This document shows, in pieces, positions 7,625-16,075 of a stretch of 33,799 nucleotides of DNA (positions are counted from its first letter, which is position 1; each line of letters begins with the position of its first letter). The stretch covers positions 1-33,799 of the forward strand of contig CAMOIX010000023.1 in assembly GCA_946616365.1 (NCBI GenBank). Direction: 5' to 3'. The position numbers and the translations under genes are program-made. The notes under the pieces were generated by a model that did no database searches, was not told the DNA's origin, and saw nothing but the letters and a program-made list of their open reading frames with translations. The stretch comes from AC2028 sp002373595. GTDB lineage: Bacteria; Bacillota; Clostridia; Lachnospirales; Lachnospiraceae.

Positions 7625-9466
7625 TTAAAATGATATTGCTCTGCGTTCTTTCACCCGCTTCTGTTTTATGAGGCGGGTGATCGTGTGTCCGATCAGACTT
7701 ATTCCGTCTATATCATTGTCCGACCATTTGCGGTTCTTATTGAACTGGTCGAAACTCATAAGCGTATGAATGCGTCCATCGACATATTCCACACATATGA
7801 TGCATGCACCTATTTCAGCACTCCTCATATGGCGGTATATATCGGGGTTTGAATACTGCAGCGTGGATACATTATTCTCGACATATCTGCCGCTCTCGCC
7901 AAATCTTTCTATCTTCTCTCCGAGCCATTCATCCACGCCTTCGAATCCCGGCTCTCCAATATACTTTCCGTTTGATACAACTACTGTCTTGCAAAAATCC
8001 GTCACGATCGTGATGCCGTCGAGATCAAACAGTGTCCTGATATCCATCTGAACCGATGCATCTCCGGTAACTACTTTCTCATCTTCCATCGCGATCCTGG
8101 TCATCAGGCTGCAGAGGAGCTGTCTTTTCTTTTCTCTCGATACCGCGTAGCTCACTGCCTGCGACTGCATCGAGTCTCCACTCAAACCGCCATGGAGTTT
8201 TTCTTCATAGATGATATGTCTGTCCTTGCCCTTTTCCTTGGCGATATAAAGCGCTTTATCCGCTTTGGCAAAGATCTCGTCGAGTTCAGTTCCGTCGTCA
8301 GGATACTTGGCTGCACCGATGGAGAGCGTGATCTTTACCTTGGGATCAAAGTGTATAGCGAGGCGCTTTGCTATGCTCTTTAATAGTATCTTGATATCAT
8401 CTCTCTCGGGGATCTTGTGCACGAATGCAAAAAACTCATCACCGCCGAATCTCCCGACCATACCGTTCTCTCCGATCTCTTCGGACAGAGTGTTGGCGGT
8501 ATATCTTATAACTTCGTCTCCAAAGAGATGTCCGAAGTTATCATTAACTCTTTTGAAATCATCGATATCGATTATCATCATCCAAGCCTTCTGATCGGTG
8601 TCTTTTATCATTCCGATCATCTCGGCCGCATACTCGGATATGGCGCGCTTATTTAGCAGTCCCGTTCCCGGATCTACCGCAGCGGAGGAGAGATAATATT
8701 TTTCCGAATCTCTCTCCTTATCAGGGATATACACTCCCGCGATCATATCTCTTTCGCCGGCTACAAATCCGCCGATCACCTTTGCGCTCCTGAACTCCCC
8801 GGTTTCATCGGTAAAGTCAAAAGTCGTTCTGAATGTCTTCTCCTGCCTGTAAATATATGAGCATACCGTATCGAGCTGTCTTAACAGGATCTTGTCATCT
8901 CTGCAAAGAGGCTTTTGAGTCTTCTCGATGTATTGCGAAAAATCTTCATCGACAAGTTTATAGCAGCTCCCTCCGGTATATTTATATACGACGAAATTTC
9001 CGTCCGATGGTCTGTATTCGAAATACATTTCGTCCTTTATGGACATGAAGAAATGATATTTCGCCATCTTTTTTCTGTACAGTTCGAGTTTGTCTCCCAT
9101 TCCCCTAAGGTCACTGATCCTTACCTCGAAGAGCACATTTCCGCTCTCGGTCTCTTCCGCAAGTTTGACTGCGATATAACATATCGGGAATGTGTCGCCG
9201 AGTTTATTGGTAAATGATGTGATGAACTCTGCGAAGAAATCATCACTCTTTTTCGCGTCATCGGATAAATATCCGCTCATCAGCTCCGACAGCCTGCTAC
9301 TGTCCGCGCTGTCAATGAGTTCAAATATCGACAGGATAGAGTTCTCGCGAACAAAAGAATAGTACCAGTTCGAAGCGGATACCACTGTACCGTTCGGCCT
9401 GACCTTCGCCCATTCATCAGCGGGTGCTATGAAATTGATAGTGTCTCTTTCCTGTATTATTTCCAT
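7625..9466 (-). CDS. GGDEF diguanylate cyclase with N-terminal sensory regions and C-terminal GAF-like region
   Basis: The 613-residue soluble protein has an N-terminal region (1-260) that may be two PAS-like sensors, including a probable PAS-like start (RPNGTVVSASNWYYSFVREN). A complete GGDEF domain follows (about 262-422) with DPGTGLLNKRA, the metal-binding IDIDDFKRVND, and the active loop GRFGGDEF (341-345). The inhibitory RxxD site is absent: GENG occupies that position, so product inhibition is not expected there. The C-terminal 190 residues resemble a GAF sensor (GEPGFEGVDEWLG, then ACIICVEYVDGRIHTLMSFD). It should make c-di-GMP in the cytoplasm. It is the last gene of the tsaC operon, six bases after the wall hydrolase gene. 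Confidence 0.88.
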   Translation of the reverse strand: MEIIQERDTINFIAPADEWAKVRPNGTVVSASNWYYSFVRENSILSIFELIDSADSSRLSELMSGYLSDDAKKSDDFFAEFITSFTNKLGDTFPICYIAVKLAEETESGNVLFEVRISDLRGMGDKLELYRKKMAKYHFFMSIKDEMYFEYRPSDGNFVVYKYTGGSCYKLVDEDFSQYIEKTQKPLCRDDKILLRQLDTVCSYIYRQEKTFRTTFDFTDETGEFRSAKVIGGFVAGERDMIAGVYIPDKERDSEKYYLSSAAVDPGTGLLNKRAISEYAAEMIGMIKDTDQKAWMMIIDIDDFKRVNDNFGHLFGDEVIRYTANTLSEEIGENGMVGRFGGDEFFAFVHKIPERDDIKILLKSIAKRLAIHFDPKVKITLSIGAAKYPDDGTELDEIFAKADKALYIAKEKGKDRHIIYEEKLHGGLSGDSMQSQAVSYAVSREKKRQLLCSLMTRIAMEDEKVVTGDASVQMDIRTLFDLDGITIVTDFCKTVVVSNGKYIGEPGFEGVDEWLGEKIERFGESGRYVENNVSTLQYSNPDIYRHMRSAEIGACIICVEYVDGRIHTLMSFDQFNKNRKWSDNDIDGISLIGHTITRLIKQKRVKERRAISF

Positions 9467-9472
9467 GGCTGT

Positions 9473-10666
9473 CTAGTAAAAAATATGTCCGCCTATAGAT
9501 ATGCCCGAGAGTCCCTCGATCGGAGTCCTGAAGTAGACGCAGGTTCCGACATTTGTTATTCCCGACATAGCTTCGTCAGCCGCCTGATAGCAGCTGGCTG
9601 TTGCCTTGTTCTGCGCCAGCGCGATAGCAAGCCTTCCGCTTCCTGCAGGTGAGAACTGACTCTTTTGATATATCACACCGGATACCGTATCCGGATACAC
9701 TCCACTGAGCACTCTGTTGATAACGACCGCACCTACCGCAACCTGTCCGTCATACGGCTCTCCGCCGGCCTCACAGTAGATGAGGTTTGCAAGCAGGTAT
9801 CTGTCATTTTCATCGAAGGTCACCTCGGAGATGTCTCTCCAGGTACCGTTGGCGGCCTTGCGGCTCATTGCCATCTCTTCAGCGAGCTTCTGTTTGAGAT
9901 ACGCGAGGTCTTTCTCCTTTGCCGCCAAGTCCTCTTCGATCTTCTTTGCTTCCGCCTCCGCGGTTGCGATCTCGCCTGAGTATTTGTTTATCGCATCCTT
10001 AGCCTGTCCGATGAGTCCGGATATCTTTTCCTGATCCGCTCTCGTTTCTTCTCTCAACTGCTCGAGTTCTTCTTCTTCCTTCTCGAGCATAGCTTTCTGC
10101 TCTTCGATATGCCTTCTGTTTTCTTTGAATTCATCGAGCTTTTGTCTGTCGTAATTTTCTATCCTGATGAAATAGTCAGCTGTCTTTAAGAATTCGGAGA
10201 ATGACATATCGCCGGTAAACACACTGAAGTAATTGATCTCTCCTCGTTCATACTTTGCTCTGACGCGGCTCACCATTCCGTCGTACTGCTTCTCTTCCGT
10301 CGCTATGGCATCCTCGAGAGCCTTTCTCGTCTCCTCGATCTCAGCGAGCTTAGCCTCTATCTGATCCTCGAGATCTTCGAGATGATCGCTCACTTCTTCC
10401 ATCTCTCCGTCGAGTACATTCAATTCTCCGCGGAGTGAATCTCTCTTACCGTTTAAGTTATCAAGGTTTTCTTTGTTCTTGTTCTTCTCTTCCTCCAGTC
10501 TCTTCTTTTCCTCTTCAGCTTCCTTTATCTTCTGCTGTGTCTCGGATGTTGCTCTGGAGACGGGAGCATGCGAAAGAACGGAGACGGCAAGCACGGGTAC
10601 GAGCAGATATGCCAGTACCTTTTTGATCTTTGTCTCTTCTTTTTTTGTTCTTCCGATAAATCTCAT
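9473..10666 (-). CDS. Secreted coiled-coil cell wall hydrolase (SleB/CwlJ-type domain)
   Basis: The 397-residue product starts with a long signal sequence (basic region to residue 17, hydrophobic 17-32, likely cleavage after SRA near residue 39). A heavily charged coiled coil follows (about 41-265) with the PcsB-like insert YERGEINYFSVFTGDMSFSE. The C-terminal domain (about 285-397) is of the Hydrolase_2 type: LLANLIYCEAGGEPYDGQVA with probable catalytic Glu299, then VGAVVINRVLSG. That domain is known from SleB/CwlJ lytic enzymes. PcsB-like coiled coils are usually joined to CHAP or M23 domains, so the combination is less common. It probably cuts peptidoglycan outside the membrane under control of the coiled coil. 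Confidence 0.87.
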   Translation of the reverse strand: MRFIGRTKKEETKIKKVLAYLLVPVLAVSVLSHAPVSRATSETQQKIKEAEEEKKRLEEEKNKNKENLDNLNGKRDSLRGELNVLDGEMEEVSDHLEDLEDQIEAKLAEIEETRKALEDAIATEEKQYDGMVSRVRAKYERGEINYFSVFTGDMSFSEFLKTADYFIRIENYDRQKLDEFKENRRHIEEQKAMLEKEEEELEQLREETRADQEKISGLIGQAKDAINKYSGEIATAEAEAKKIEEDLAAKEKDLAYLKQKLAEEMAMSRKAANGTWRDISEVTFDENDRYLLANLIYCEAGGEPYDGQVAVGAVVINRVLSGVYPDTVSGVIYQKSQFSPAGSGRLAIALAQNKATASCYQAADEAMSGITNVGTCVYFRTPIEGLSGISIGGHIFY

Positions 10667-10675
10667 TGCTTATGT

Positions 10676-11167
10676 TTAAATCTCGATATTCAATACTTTG
10701 CCGCTCTTGGCATACGGAGTGTATACGACTCCTGCCGAATCAAACAGCTTCTTTGCAGCTATATTGGATGGGGTTCCGTCATACTTGTCATCCGCGTAGA
10801 TGACTTCTCTGATGCCCGCCTGTATTATCGCCTTTGCACACTCATTGCACGGGAAGAGTGATACATAGAGTCTGGTCCCTTCAAGCGAGCCTCCGCGATA
10901 ATTGAGTATCGCATTCAGTTCACTGTGTGCCACATATGCATACTTGGTCTTTTCGAAATCACCCTCTCTGTCCCAGGGGAACTCATCATCGCTGCATCCT
11001 GCAGGAAGTCCGTTGTATCCCATCGAGAGGATCTTGTGATCTCCGCTGACTATGCAACATCCGACCTGTGTATTGGGATCCTTGGAGCGAAGCCCCGACA
11101 TCTTGGCAACGCCCATGAAGTACTCGTCCCAGGAGATATAATCTTTTCTCTTTTCCATACGGATCAT
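10676..11167 (-). CDS. comEB: dCMP deaminase (ComEB-like)
   Basis: This enzyme deaminates dCMP to dUMP for thymidylate synthesis, using zinc. The 163-residue sequence has the zinc and catalytic motif HSE (His81, Glu83) and PCNEC (Cys107, Cys110). The N-terminal segment SKDPNTQVGCCIV and the substrate motif GYNGLPAGCSDDEFPW are characteristic of dCMP deaminases. The ATG at 11167 is preferred because AAGGGG lies nine bases upstream; the ATG three codons on has no site. It lies between rpiB (17 bases) and the wall hydrolase gene (nine bases). Confidence 0.93.
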   Translation of the reverse strand: MIRMEKRKDYISWDEYFMGVAKMSGLRSKDPNTQVGCCIVSGDHKILSMGYNGLPAGCSDDEFPWDREGDFEKTKYAYVAHSELNAILNYRGGSLEGTRLYVSLFPCNECAKAIIQAGIREVIYADDKYDGTPSNIAAKKLFDSAGVVYTPYAKSGKVLNIEI

Positions 11168-11184
11168 CTTTTGATACCCCTTGC

Positions 11185-11631
11185 TTATGCGTCGATATCC
11201 TCGATCATATCCACTCTCTTCTGATGACGTTCCTCTGCTGAAAACTCTGTGGTAAGAAATGTCTTTGTTATCTCTTTGGCGATGCCTTCACCGATGATAT
11301 TTGCTCCCATAGCGAGCATGTTCGCATCATTGTGAAGTCTCGTCATCCTGGCACTTAATGGATCGGAGCAGAGTGCACATCTTATTCCGGGAACTTTGTT
11401 TGCGGCGATACTTATGCCTATTCCGGTGGTGCAGATGACTATTCCGGTCTCGCACTCGCCGCTTGCTACAGCCTTTGCGGCCTTGTGTCCGAATGTCGGG
11501 TAGTGGCAGCTGTCGTGACTGTTGGTTCCGAAGTCAACGCACTCTCCAAGTTTCTCGTCCTCTATATATTTCTTTATCTTCTCTTTGAGATCATATCCGC
11601 CGTGATCACAGGCAATTGCTATCTTTCTCAT
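11185..11631 (-). CDS. rpiB: Ribose 5-phosphate isomerase B
   Basis: RpiB interconverts ribose 5-phosphate and ribulose 5-phosphate, or related allose/galactose phosphates in some members. The 148-residue product has the family signature ACDHGGYDLKEKI (Asp9, His10) and the catalytic Cys67 in ICTTGIGISIAANK, followed by HNDANMLAMGA. Its ATG overlaps the tsaC stop by four bases (ATGA). Linkage of tsaC and rpiB near atp genes is also known from Bacillus and many Clostridia. Confidence 0.95.
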   Translation of the reverse strand: MRKIAIACDHGGYDLKEKIKKYIEDEKLGECVDFGTNSHDSCHYPTFGHKAAKAVASGECETGIVICTTGIGISIAANKVPGIRCALCSDPLSARMTRLHNDANMLAMGANIIGEGIAKEITKTFLTTEFSAEERHQKRVDMIEDIDA

Positions 11632-12707
11632 ATTTCCTCCGTGTTCAGTACTATCTCTTTATATCCGGACGCTTTGAGCATCCTGTTTCTCAGTGCGGTT
11701 CCGACACCGCTCTCTGCGAAGCTCTCCGCATATATCCTGGTAACGCCTTTCCTGTCCATCTCGCGAAGCGCCGAATAGAATCTGTGTGCCGCTTCTTCGG
11801 GATCCGCAAGGTCTCCCAGATCTATGACTTCATCGGCTGTGTACGCAGCTGCATTCTTTCCGTCCGCGAGCACTCCCGTCTTTTCGCCACACTCCGACTC
11901 TTTACCCGCCTCGCTGTTTATATAATTTATGACAGCTTTGTCACTTCCATGAACTATCACCATCTCCCCCTTGGGAGCATAATGTCTGTATTTCATTCCC
12001 GGAGCTCTCGGTCTTTCATCGCTTCCTGCCGCAAGTGCAGGATCGATATTAACCTTCTCTCCGAGTACATCCCCGATCATATCAGCGGTGATATATCCGG
12101 GTCTTAAGATCTGAACGGGTGAAACAGTCAGATCTGCTATCGTGGATTCGAGTCCTATCTCGTTCTCTCCTCCGTCGATTATCATATCTATGCGCCCGTC
12201 CATATCCTCGAGCACATCACTTCCCTTTGTCGGGCTGGGCCTGCCTGAGATATTGGCGCTGGGTGCGGCTACAAATCCGCCGGCGCACTCAATAAACTTT
12301 GCGGCCACAGGGTCTGACGGCATCCTCACCGCTACGGTTCTCAGACCTCCCGTCGTCCTGTCGGGCACTCCGGCCTTCTTTTTTAAGATCATCGTGAGCG
12401 GTCCGGGCCAAAACTTTGCGGCGAGCCTGTATGCGCTCTCCGGTATATCGTCGCTCAGTCTGTCGAGGTCCTCGGTTCTGTATATATGCACGATGAGAGG
12501 ATTGTCCGAAGGTCTTCCCTTCGCTGCATATATCTTATCTGCAGAATCTTCGTTAAATGCGTCTCCGCCGAGTCCGTACACCGTCTCTGTCGGAAAAGCT
12601 ACGAGACCACCCCTCTTAATGCATTCACCGGCTCTTTTCAGATTCTCAAGATCACTCCCTGTGATCTTACCGGCATCAGTTTTTATCTGTATATATTCAG
12701 TCTTCAA
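11628..12707 (-). CDS. tsaC: Threonylcarbamoyl-AMP synthase (Sua5/YwlC type)
   Basis: This enzyme makes threonylcarbamoyl-AMP from threonine, bicarbonate and ATP for the t6A base at position 37 of tRNAs. The 359-residue protein is the long form: the YrdC domain (about 20-210, with GGLVAFPTETVYGLGGDA and KGRPSDNPLIVHI), then a linker with PRAPGMKYRHYAPKGEM and a Sua5 Rossmann-like domain (about 230-359). The start is a TTG, supported by the family's N-terminal length and a GGAG five bases before it. It follows the GH18-like gene by 11 bases and overlaps rpiB by four. Confidence 0.95.
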   Translation of the reverse strand: MKTEYIQIKTDAGKITGSDLENLKRAGECIKRGGLVAFPTETVYGLGGDAFNEDSADKIYAAKGRPSDNPLIVHIYRTEDLDRLSDDIPESAYRLAAKFWPGPLTMILKKKAGVPDRTTGGLRTVAVRMPSDPVAAKFIECAGGFVAAPSANISGRPSPTKGSDVLEDMDGRIDMIIDGGENEIGLESTIADLTVSPVQILRPGYITADMIGDVLGEKVNIDPALAAGSDERPRAPGMKYRHYAPKGEMVIVHGSDKAVINYINSEAGKESECGEKTGVLADGKNAAAYTADEVIDLGDLADPEEAAHRFYSALREMDRKGVTRIYAESFAESGVGTALRNRMLKASGYKEIVLNTEEI

Positions 12708-12718
12708 ATCCGCTCCGC

Positions 12719-14431
12719 TTATTCAGAGAGATACATGGAGATAAGCTCCCATACATCCTTTGTTCCGTAACCGAGTCTCCAGGTTGCGACTCCCGCTAAG
12801 TTTCTGGAACGGATCGCCTGAAGTTTGGAAGTGATCGAATCCTTATCCTCTATCCAGATCTGATATGTAGCGTTTCCGCTCTGCCAGGTCGCATAATTCT
12901 GTCCGGACTCATCATCCCACTGTGCGACACTGCGGGCGTGCTGGAGCTGATCACTATCACTGTTCATGGCAAGCGCCCAGTCACTGACTTCCGTGCCCTG
13001 AGACTTCCATAGTCTCATATACAGAGGAACCGCATCGATGATCTTCTCCGCGGGCATCTGCTCCATGAGCCTGTCGAGTCCGCCCATTACGAATCCGATG
13101 CTTGCGACGCTTCCGGGATCACCGCTTCCGCCCCAGTGCTCGTCATATCCCATCATGATCACATAGTCGAGTATCTGACCCTGTATATCGTATCTAAATG
13201 TATTGTTGCTGTTTAAAGGTGTATAGTGACATGCTGCGAGCACTATACCGTTATTCCTGCAAAGCACGGACATCTCTCTCAAGAACTGTATGTAGTACGG
13301 ATTGCACTCCTCGGAGATGTACTCCATATCAAATACCAGTCCGTCCACGCCGTAGCTGCTCACAGCATCCGAGATAAGGCTGTTCTCAAGCGCTCTTCTC
13401 GAGTTCGTATCCGACATGAGCTGCAGGTTTCTGTCGTTCTTATTGGGCTCTTCCGCATAGTTGAAATCATCGACCATCGCCCATACGAGGAGTCCCTGCT
13501 TATGAGCTTCGTCCACATATCCCTTATCCGCAAGGCTCTTGTATGAACCGGAAGCATCATTTATCCAGAACCATGAGGGTGATATGACATTCATACCCTG
13601 CTTCTCGTAGGACTCGAGGCTCCTTATCGCCTCAGAAGAATTTCTCGCATACAGAGCGTGGAAGCCGAGGCTTATGCGGTCGTAAGGGTGTATGCTCGTG
13701 TACTCGGGAAGCGCCGGTTCATCGGGTGCCATAGACGTACTCTTTCCGGTGGAAGTCATCCTTTTATTCTCGACATATCCTATAAGTCCGTCATATGTCG
13801 CTACCTTGCTCCAATCCTCCATCGACTCTATCAGGATCACGCTGTCACCTTCGGTAAGCTGAGCAAGGATCGGGCTCTTTATGCCTCCAAGTCTCCTTAT
13901 CTGGGTATCCTTGGTGATCTTCATCGTATCGTACTCTTCTTCGTCCACATGAAGCACGATGCGGTGCTCGTATGATTCGTATTTAAATCCGGCAAACATG
14001 CGGAGATAGTCCGCTTCGATCCAGATCTCCCCATTTTCTTCAAAAGCCAGAGTATATCCGGGATCGGTGCCGGCTCCGTTCACAAAATAAGACGACTCGC
14101 CCATAGTAACCTCATAGGTCTCTATCGCAGTCGTGTACATGAGCGTGCCGCCCTTGTAATTACCGTCGTAAAAGAATCCGTCTGTAAACTTATCCCTCAC
14201 CAGATCCAGGTCGAAATATACACGTCCCGATCTGCTTAAAGCCTTCTCCTGTAGGATCTTTCCTTCGGAAACTATGGCGAGTTCATCGCCGCTTACCCCG
14301 AAGTACTCCGTCAGATCCGCTTCTTCCGTGCCATAACTGTATTTCTCCAACACTTTGCCGCCGAAAGCCACTCCTATCACTATGATCATAAGAACGATCG
14401 CAACGGCTGCCGCTATAAGTCTGTTTTTCAT
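12719..14431 (-). CDS. Membrane-anchored GH18-like glycoside hydrolase with SH3-like domain
   Basis: Starting at the ATG 14429-14431 (GGAG nine bases upstream; an in-frame TTG at 14446 overlaps that site and is rejected), the product has 570 residues. It has an N-terminal membrane anchor (about 5-25), a region like the copper amine oxidase N-terminal domain (about 75-165), an SH3-like segment (about 172-228) and a C-terminal GH18-type barrel (about 250-570). The catalytic motif reads DGLVFDME (Asp363, Asp368, Glu370), which keeps the spacing and the acid Glu of GH18 but replaces the first inner Asp, as in YaaH/SleL relatives. An extracellular wall or glycan hydrolase is likely. It is the first gene of a six-gene operon. 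Confidence 0.85.
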   Translation of the reverse strand: MKNRLIAAAVAIVLMIIVIGVAFGGKVLEKYSYGTEEADLTEYFGVSGDELAIVSEGKILQEKALSRSGRVYFDLDLVRDKFTDGFFYDGNYKGGTLMYTTAIETYEVTMGESSYFVNGAGTDPGYTLAFEENGEIWIEADYLRMFAGFKYESYEHRIVLHVDEEEYDTMKITKDTQIRRLGGIKSPILAQLTEGDSVILIESMEDWSKVATYDGLIGYVENKRMTSTGKSTSMAPDEPALPEYTSIHPYDRISLGFHALYARNSSEAIRSLESYEKQGMNVISPSWFWINDASGSYKSLADKGYVDEAHKQGLLVWAMVDDFNYAEEPNKNDRNLQLMSDTNSRRALENSLISDAVSSYGVDGLVFDMEYISEECNPYYIQFLREMSVLCRNNGIVLAACHYTPLNSNNTFRYDIQGQILDYVIMMGYDEHWGGSGDPGSVASIGFVMGGLDRLMEQMPAEKIIDAVPLYMRLWKSQGTEVSDWALAMNSDSDQLQHARSVAQWDDESGQNYATWQSGNATYQIWIEDKDSITSKLQAIRSRNLAGVATWRLGYGTKDVWELISMYLSE

Positions 14432-14494
14432 CTCAAAAATCTCCAAAAAGCTAATGGTGTGCCGAAGTCCGTAATCACATAACTCGACTACTAT

Positions 14495-14523
14495 ATTCTA
14501 GCACACCACCGCTCTTCCGTCAC
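14495..14523 (-). promoter_or_regulatory. Promoter of the GH18-tsaC-rpiB operon
   Basis: On the minus strand GTGACG (14518-14523), a 17-base spacer and TAGAAT (14495-14500) form a promoter with an extended -10 (TGC before it). Eight-base arms TGGTGTGC/GCACACCA (14455-14462 and 14501-14508) flank the predicted start; one arm lies in the spacer and the other in the leader. Confidence 0.65.
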
Positions 14524-14654
14524 TATTTTTCGCGTGTCAGACCATGGTTATAACTGTTCGGAGAGGCCTTCTCCAACATAGATTTACGAGTCTCGACATA
14601 CGGGTCCCCAAGTGACCTCAAGGAATAGATCGTGATATATTTTCCCGGGACCTT

Positions 14655-14920
14655 ACAAACGTCTCTGCGCACCTTTTTCAAAGCAAAAATGCTGCTTTTG
14701 CAGTACAAAAAACAAAAGAGAAATGTCATAAAATGTATATTCGGTCAAATTAGTTGAATTATTGGGCGACTGCCCGTGACTTTTCAGACTCGCACACACA
14801 GATAGACTTACCCGGCGTACGGATAAAAAGTTTCGGCTTCGGCCTGGATACCTATGCCGACATTCAACTGTTAAAGGTCGCATCGCCTCCTTCCCGGTGC
14901 AGGGATCAGAGACGTTTGTT
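14655..14920 (-). ncRNA. Candidate structured RNA, class not identified
   Basis: The 568 bases between the GH18-like gene and the lipoprotein gene hold no convincing protein gene, but they hold strong RNA signs. The ends of this stretch pair: 14655-14667 (ACAAACGTCTCTG) is the exact complement of 14907-14919, and 14669-14673 pairs with 14896-14900. Inside, AGTTGAAT (14752-14759) pairs with 14862-14869. GCGAC (14766-14770) can pair with GTCGC (14877-14881), which crosses that helix and would make a pseudoknot. A good minus-strand promoter places the transcript start at the outer edge of the closing helix. The RNA may run on to about 14530, since GGTCCC (14603-14608) pairs with 14647-14652. It lacks the landmarks of RNase P RNA and tmRNA. 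No terminator is clear. Confidence 0.55.
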
Positions 14921-14925
14921 TGTAA

Positions 14926-14954
14926 AGAATAGCATAGGGGTATGTTTTCGTCAA
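14926..14954 (-). promoter_or_regulatory. Promoter of the candidate structured RNA
   Basis: TTGACG (14949-14954 on the minus strand), a 17-base spacer and TATTCT (14926-14931) with an extended -10 TG. The start is predicted near 14920, at the beginning of the closing helix of the RNA. Confidence 0.7.
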
Positions 14955-14968
14955 GGAAAACATACCCC
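14937..14968. repeat. Perfect 13-bp inverted repeat over the -35
   Basis: GGGGTATGTTTTC at 14937-14949 is repeated inverted at 14956-14968 with a six-base centre. It covers the -35 and most of the spacer of the RNA promoter and lies 31 bases past the lipoprotein stop. It could end lipoprotein transcription, although no T-run follows on either strand, or it could be a repressor operator. Confidence 0.75.
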
Positions 14969-14999
14969 ATATATCATCAGTTTCCAAGATCTTGGCTTT

Positions 15000-16016
15000 C
15001 TATCTGTAGACATCGTCTATCACATTATTCTTTACCATGTTCCTCATAGCTTCGTAATGAGGACCTTCCCTCCATCCCTGATCGACGGAGCCCGATCCGT
15101 AGTAGACTATCTTGGCATTCGGGTACTCCTCGGTGAGTTTGACATAGTCATCGTACTTTAATCTGGTGCCTTCGATCCAGAGCTTCTGGAGATTCGGCAG
15201 ATTCTCGAGATAGCTCACATCGCTTATGCGGTTGTAGCAGATATTGAGATCCTCTATCTCCGGGAGATTGCTGAGAAATGAGAAATCCTCCGCATCATTG
15301 GCGAAGCATTCGAGGTATCTGAGCTTCGTACAATATCCGATAGGCGAGAAGTCGGTGATACGTCCTCTGCCTCCGTCGCTCCTGTGGTTCTCCACCACTA
15401 TGAGCACTTTGAGATTGGGCATATACTCGAGGAATGAAAGATCGGTCACACGGCAGTGCCCTATATCGAGTGCGACCATATCCTTGCAGTATCTGAAATA
15501 GTAAGCTTCATCATCCGTGAGGAATTTGTACTCCTGTCCTATAGCGATGAGTGTGGAAAAAGCAACCGCATCCGTAGGGATCGTCCACCATCTGGTCTTG
15601 ATATTCCATATGATCCTGACATCAGGATGCGCGTCCTGCAATGCCGCATATTCCTCATTTTCCAGACCGCAGTCCTTCATGATGAGGAGTTTAAGATCAG
15701 GGATCTCATTTATGAATGTATCGACATCGAGTCCGCTGACATCCATCCCCGAGATATTGATACCCGTGCGATCCGAAGTCGTCTCATAGTCTCCGAGCGT
15801 GACCACTTTGGGTTCGGGCTTAGGCTCCGGTGCGGGAAGGGGCGGGTTCTTGTGAGTCGGCATTTCCTGTGCTTCCTGCCCGTCTGTCTGAGCCTCCCCT
15901 GAAAGCTGCTGCGTATCGGATGAAGAGGTTCCCGCTACATTGGCATTTAATGAACATGCTCCCAGGATAAGCGATACTGTTACGATATATGCTATTATTG
16001 ATATTTTCTTCTTCAA
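15000..16016 (-). CDS. Leucine-rich-repeat lipoprotein
   Basis: The 338-residue product begins with a lipoprotein signal (MKKKISIIAYIVTVSLILGAC; lipobox LGAC, Cys21). A Ser/Gln/Glu-rich linker and a Pro/Lys/Glu stretch (about 55-70) follow. The rest is a set of leucine-rich repeats of the bacterial 'DLSFLEYMPNLKVL' kind, seen at about 185-205, 220-240, 243-262 and 264-285. It is presumably attached to the outer face of the membrane and binds a protein or glycan; no enzyme motif is seen. The start is a TTG, which gives the expected MKKK lipoprotein N terminus, with only a weak GGGTG site. It is a single gene with its own promoter, divergent from mecA. Confidence 0.85.
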   Translation of the reverse strand: MKKKISIIAYIVTVSLILGACSLNANVAGTSSSDTQQLSGEAQTDGQEAQEMPTHKNPPLPAPEPKPEPKVVTLGDYETTSDRTGINISGMDVSGLDVDTFINEIPDLKLLIMKDCGLENEEYAALQDAHPDVRIIWNIKTRWWTIPTDAVAFSTLIAIGQEYKFLTDDEAYYFRYCKDMVALDIGHCRVTDLSFLEYMPNLKVLIVVENHRSDGGRGRITDFSPIGYCTKLRYLECFANDAEDFSFLSNLPEIEDLNICYNRISDVSYLENLPNLQKLWIEGTRLKYDDYVKLTEEYPNAKIVYYGSGSVDQGWREGPHYEAMRNMVKNNVIDDVYR

Positions 16017-16075
16017 TTTAATACACCCGTTATTTTTTCTTCCTCGTATGGTCCGCGGCCTGCACCGCTCTGAAC

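Noticed and set aside
7651..7680. Inverted repeat TCACCCGC/GCGGGTGA as terminator of the DUF402 gene
   Set aside because: It lies inside the coding end of the GGDEF gene and has no T-run after it; chance or a weak effect is more likely.
14530..14930. RNase P RNA or tmRNA at the structured RNA locus
   Set aside because: The GAGGAAAGTC-type core of RNase P RNA and the tRNA-like ends and tag codons of tmRNA are absent on both strands.
14653..14970. Open frame of 105 codons on the minus strand, and a plus-strand frame at 14754-15161
   Set aside because: Both cross the paired ends of the candidate RNA. The plus frame runs into the lipoprotein gene, neither has a ribosome binding site, and the products look like no protein family.
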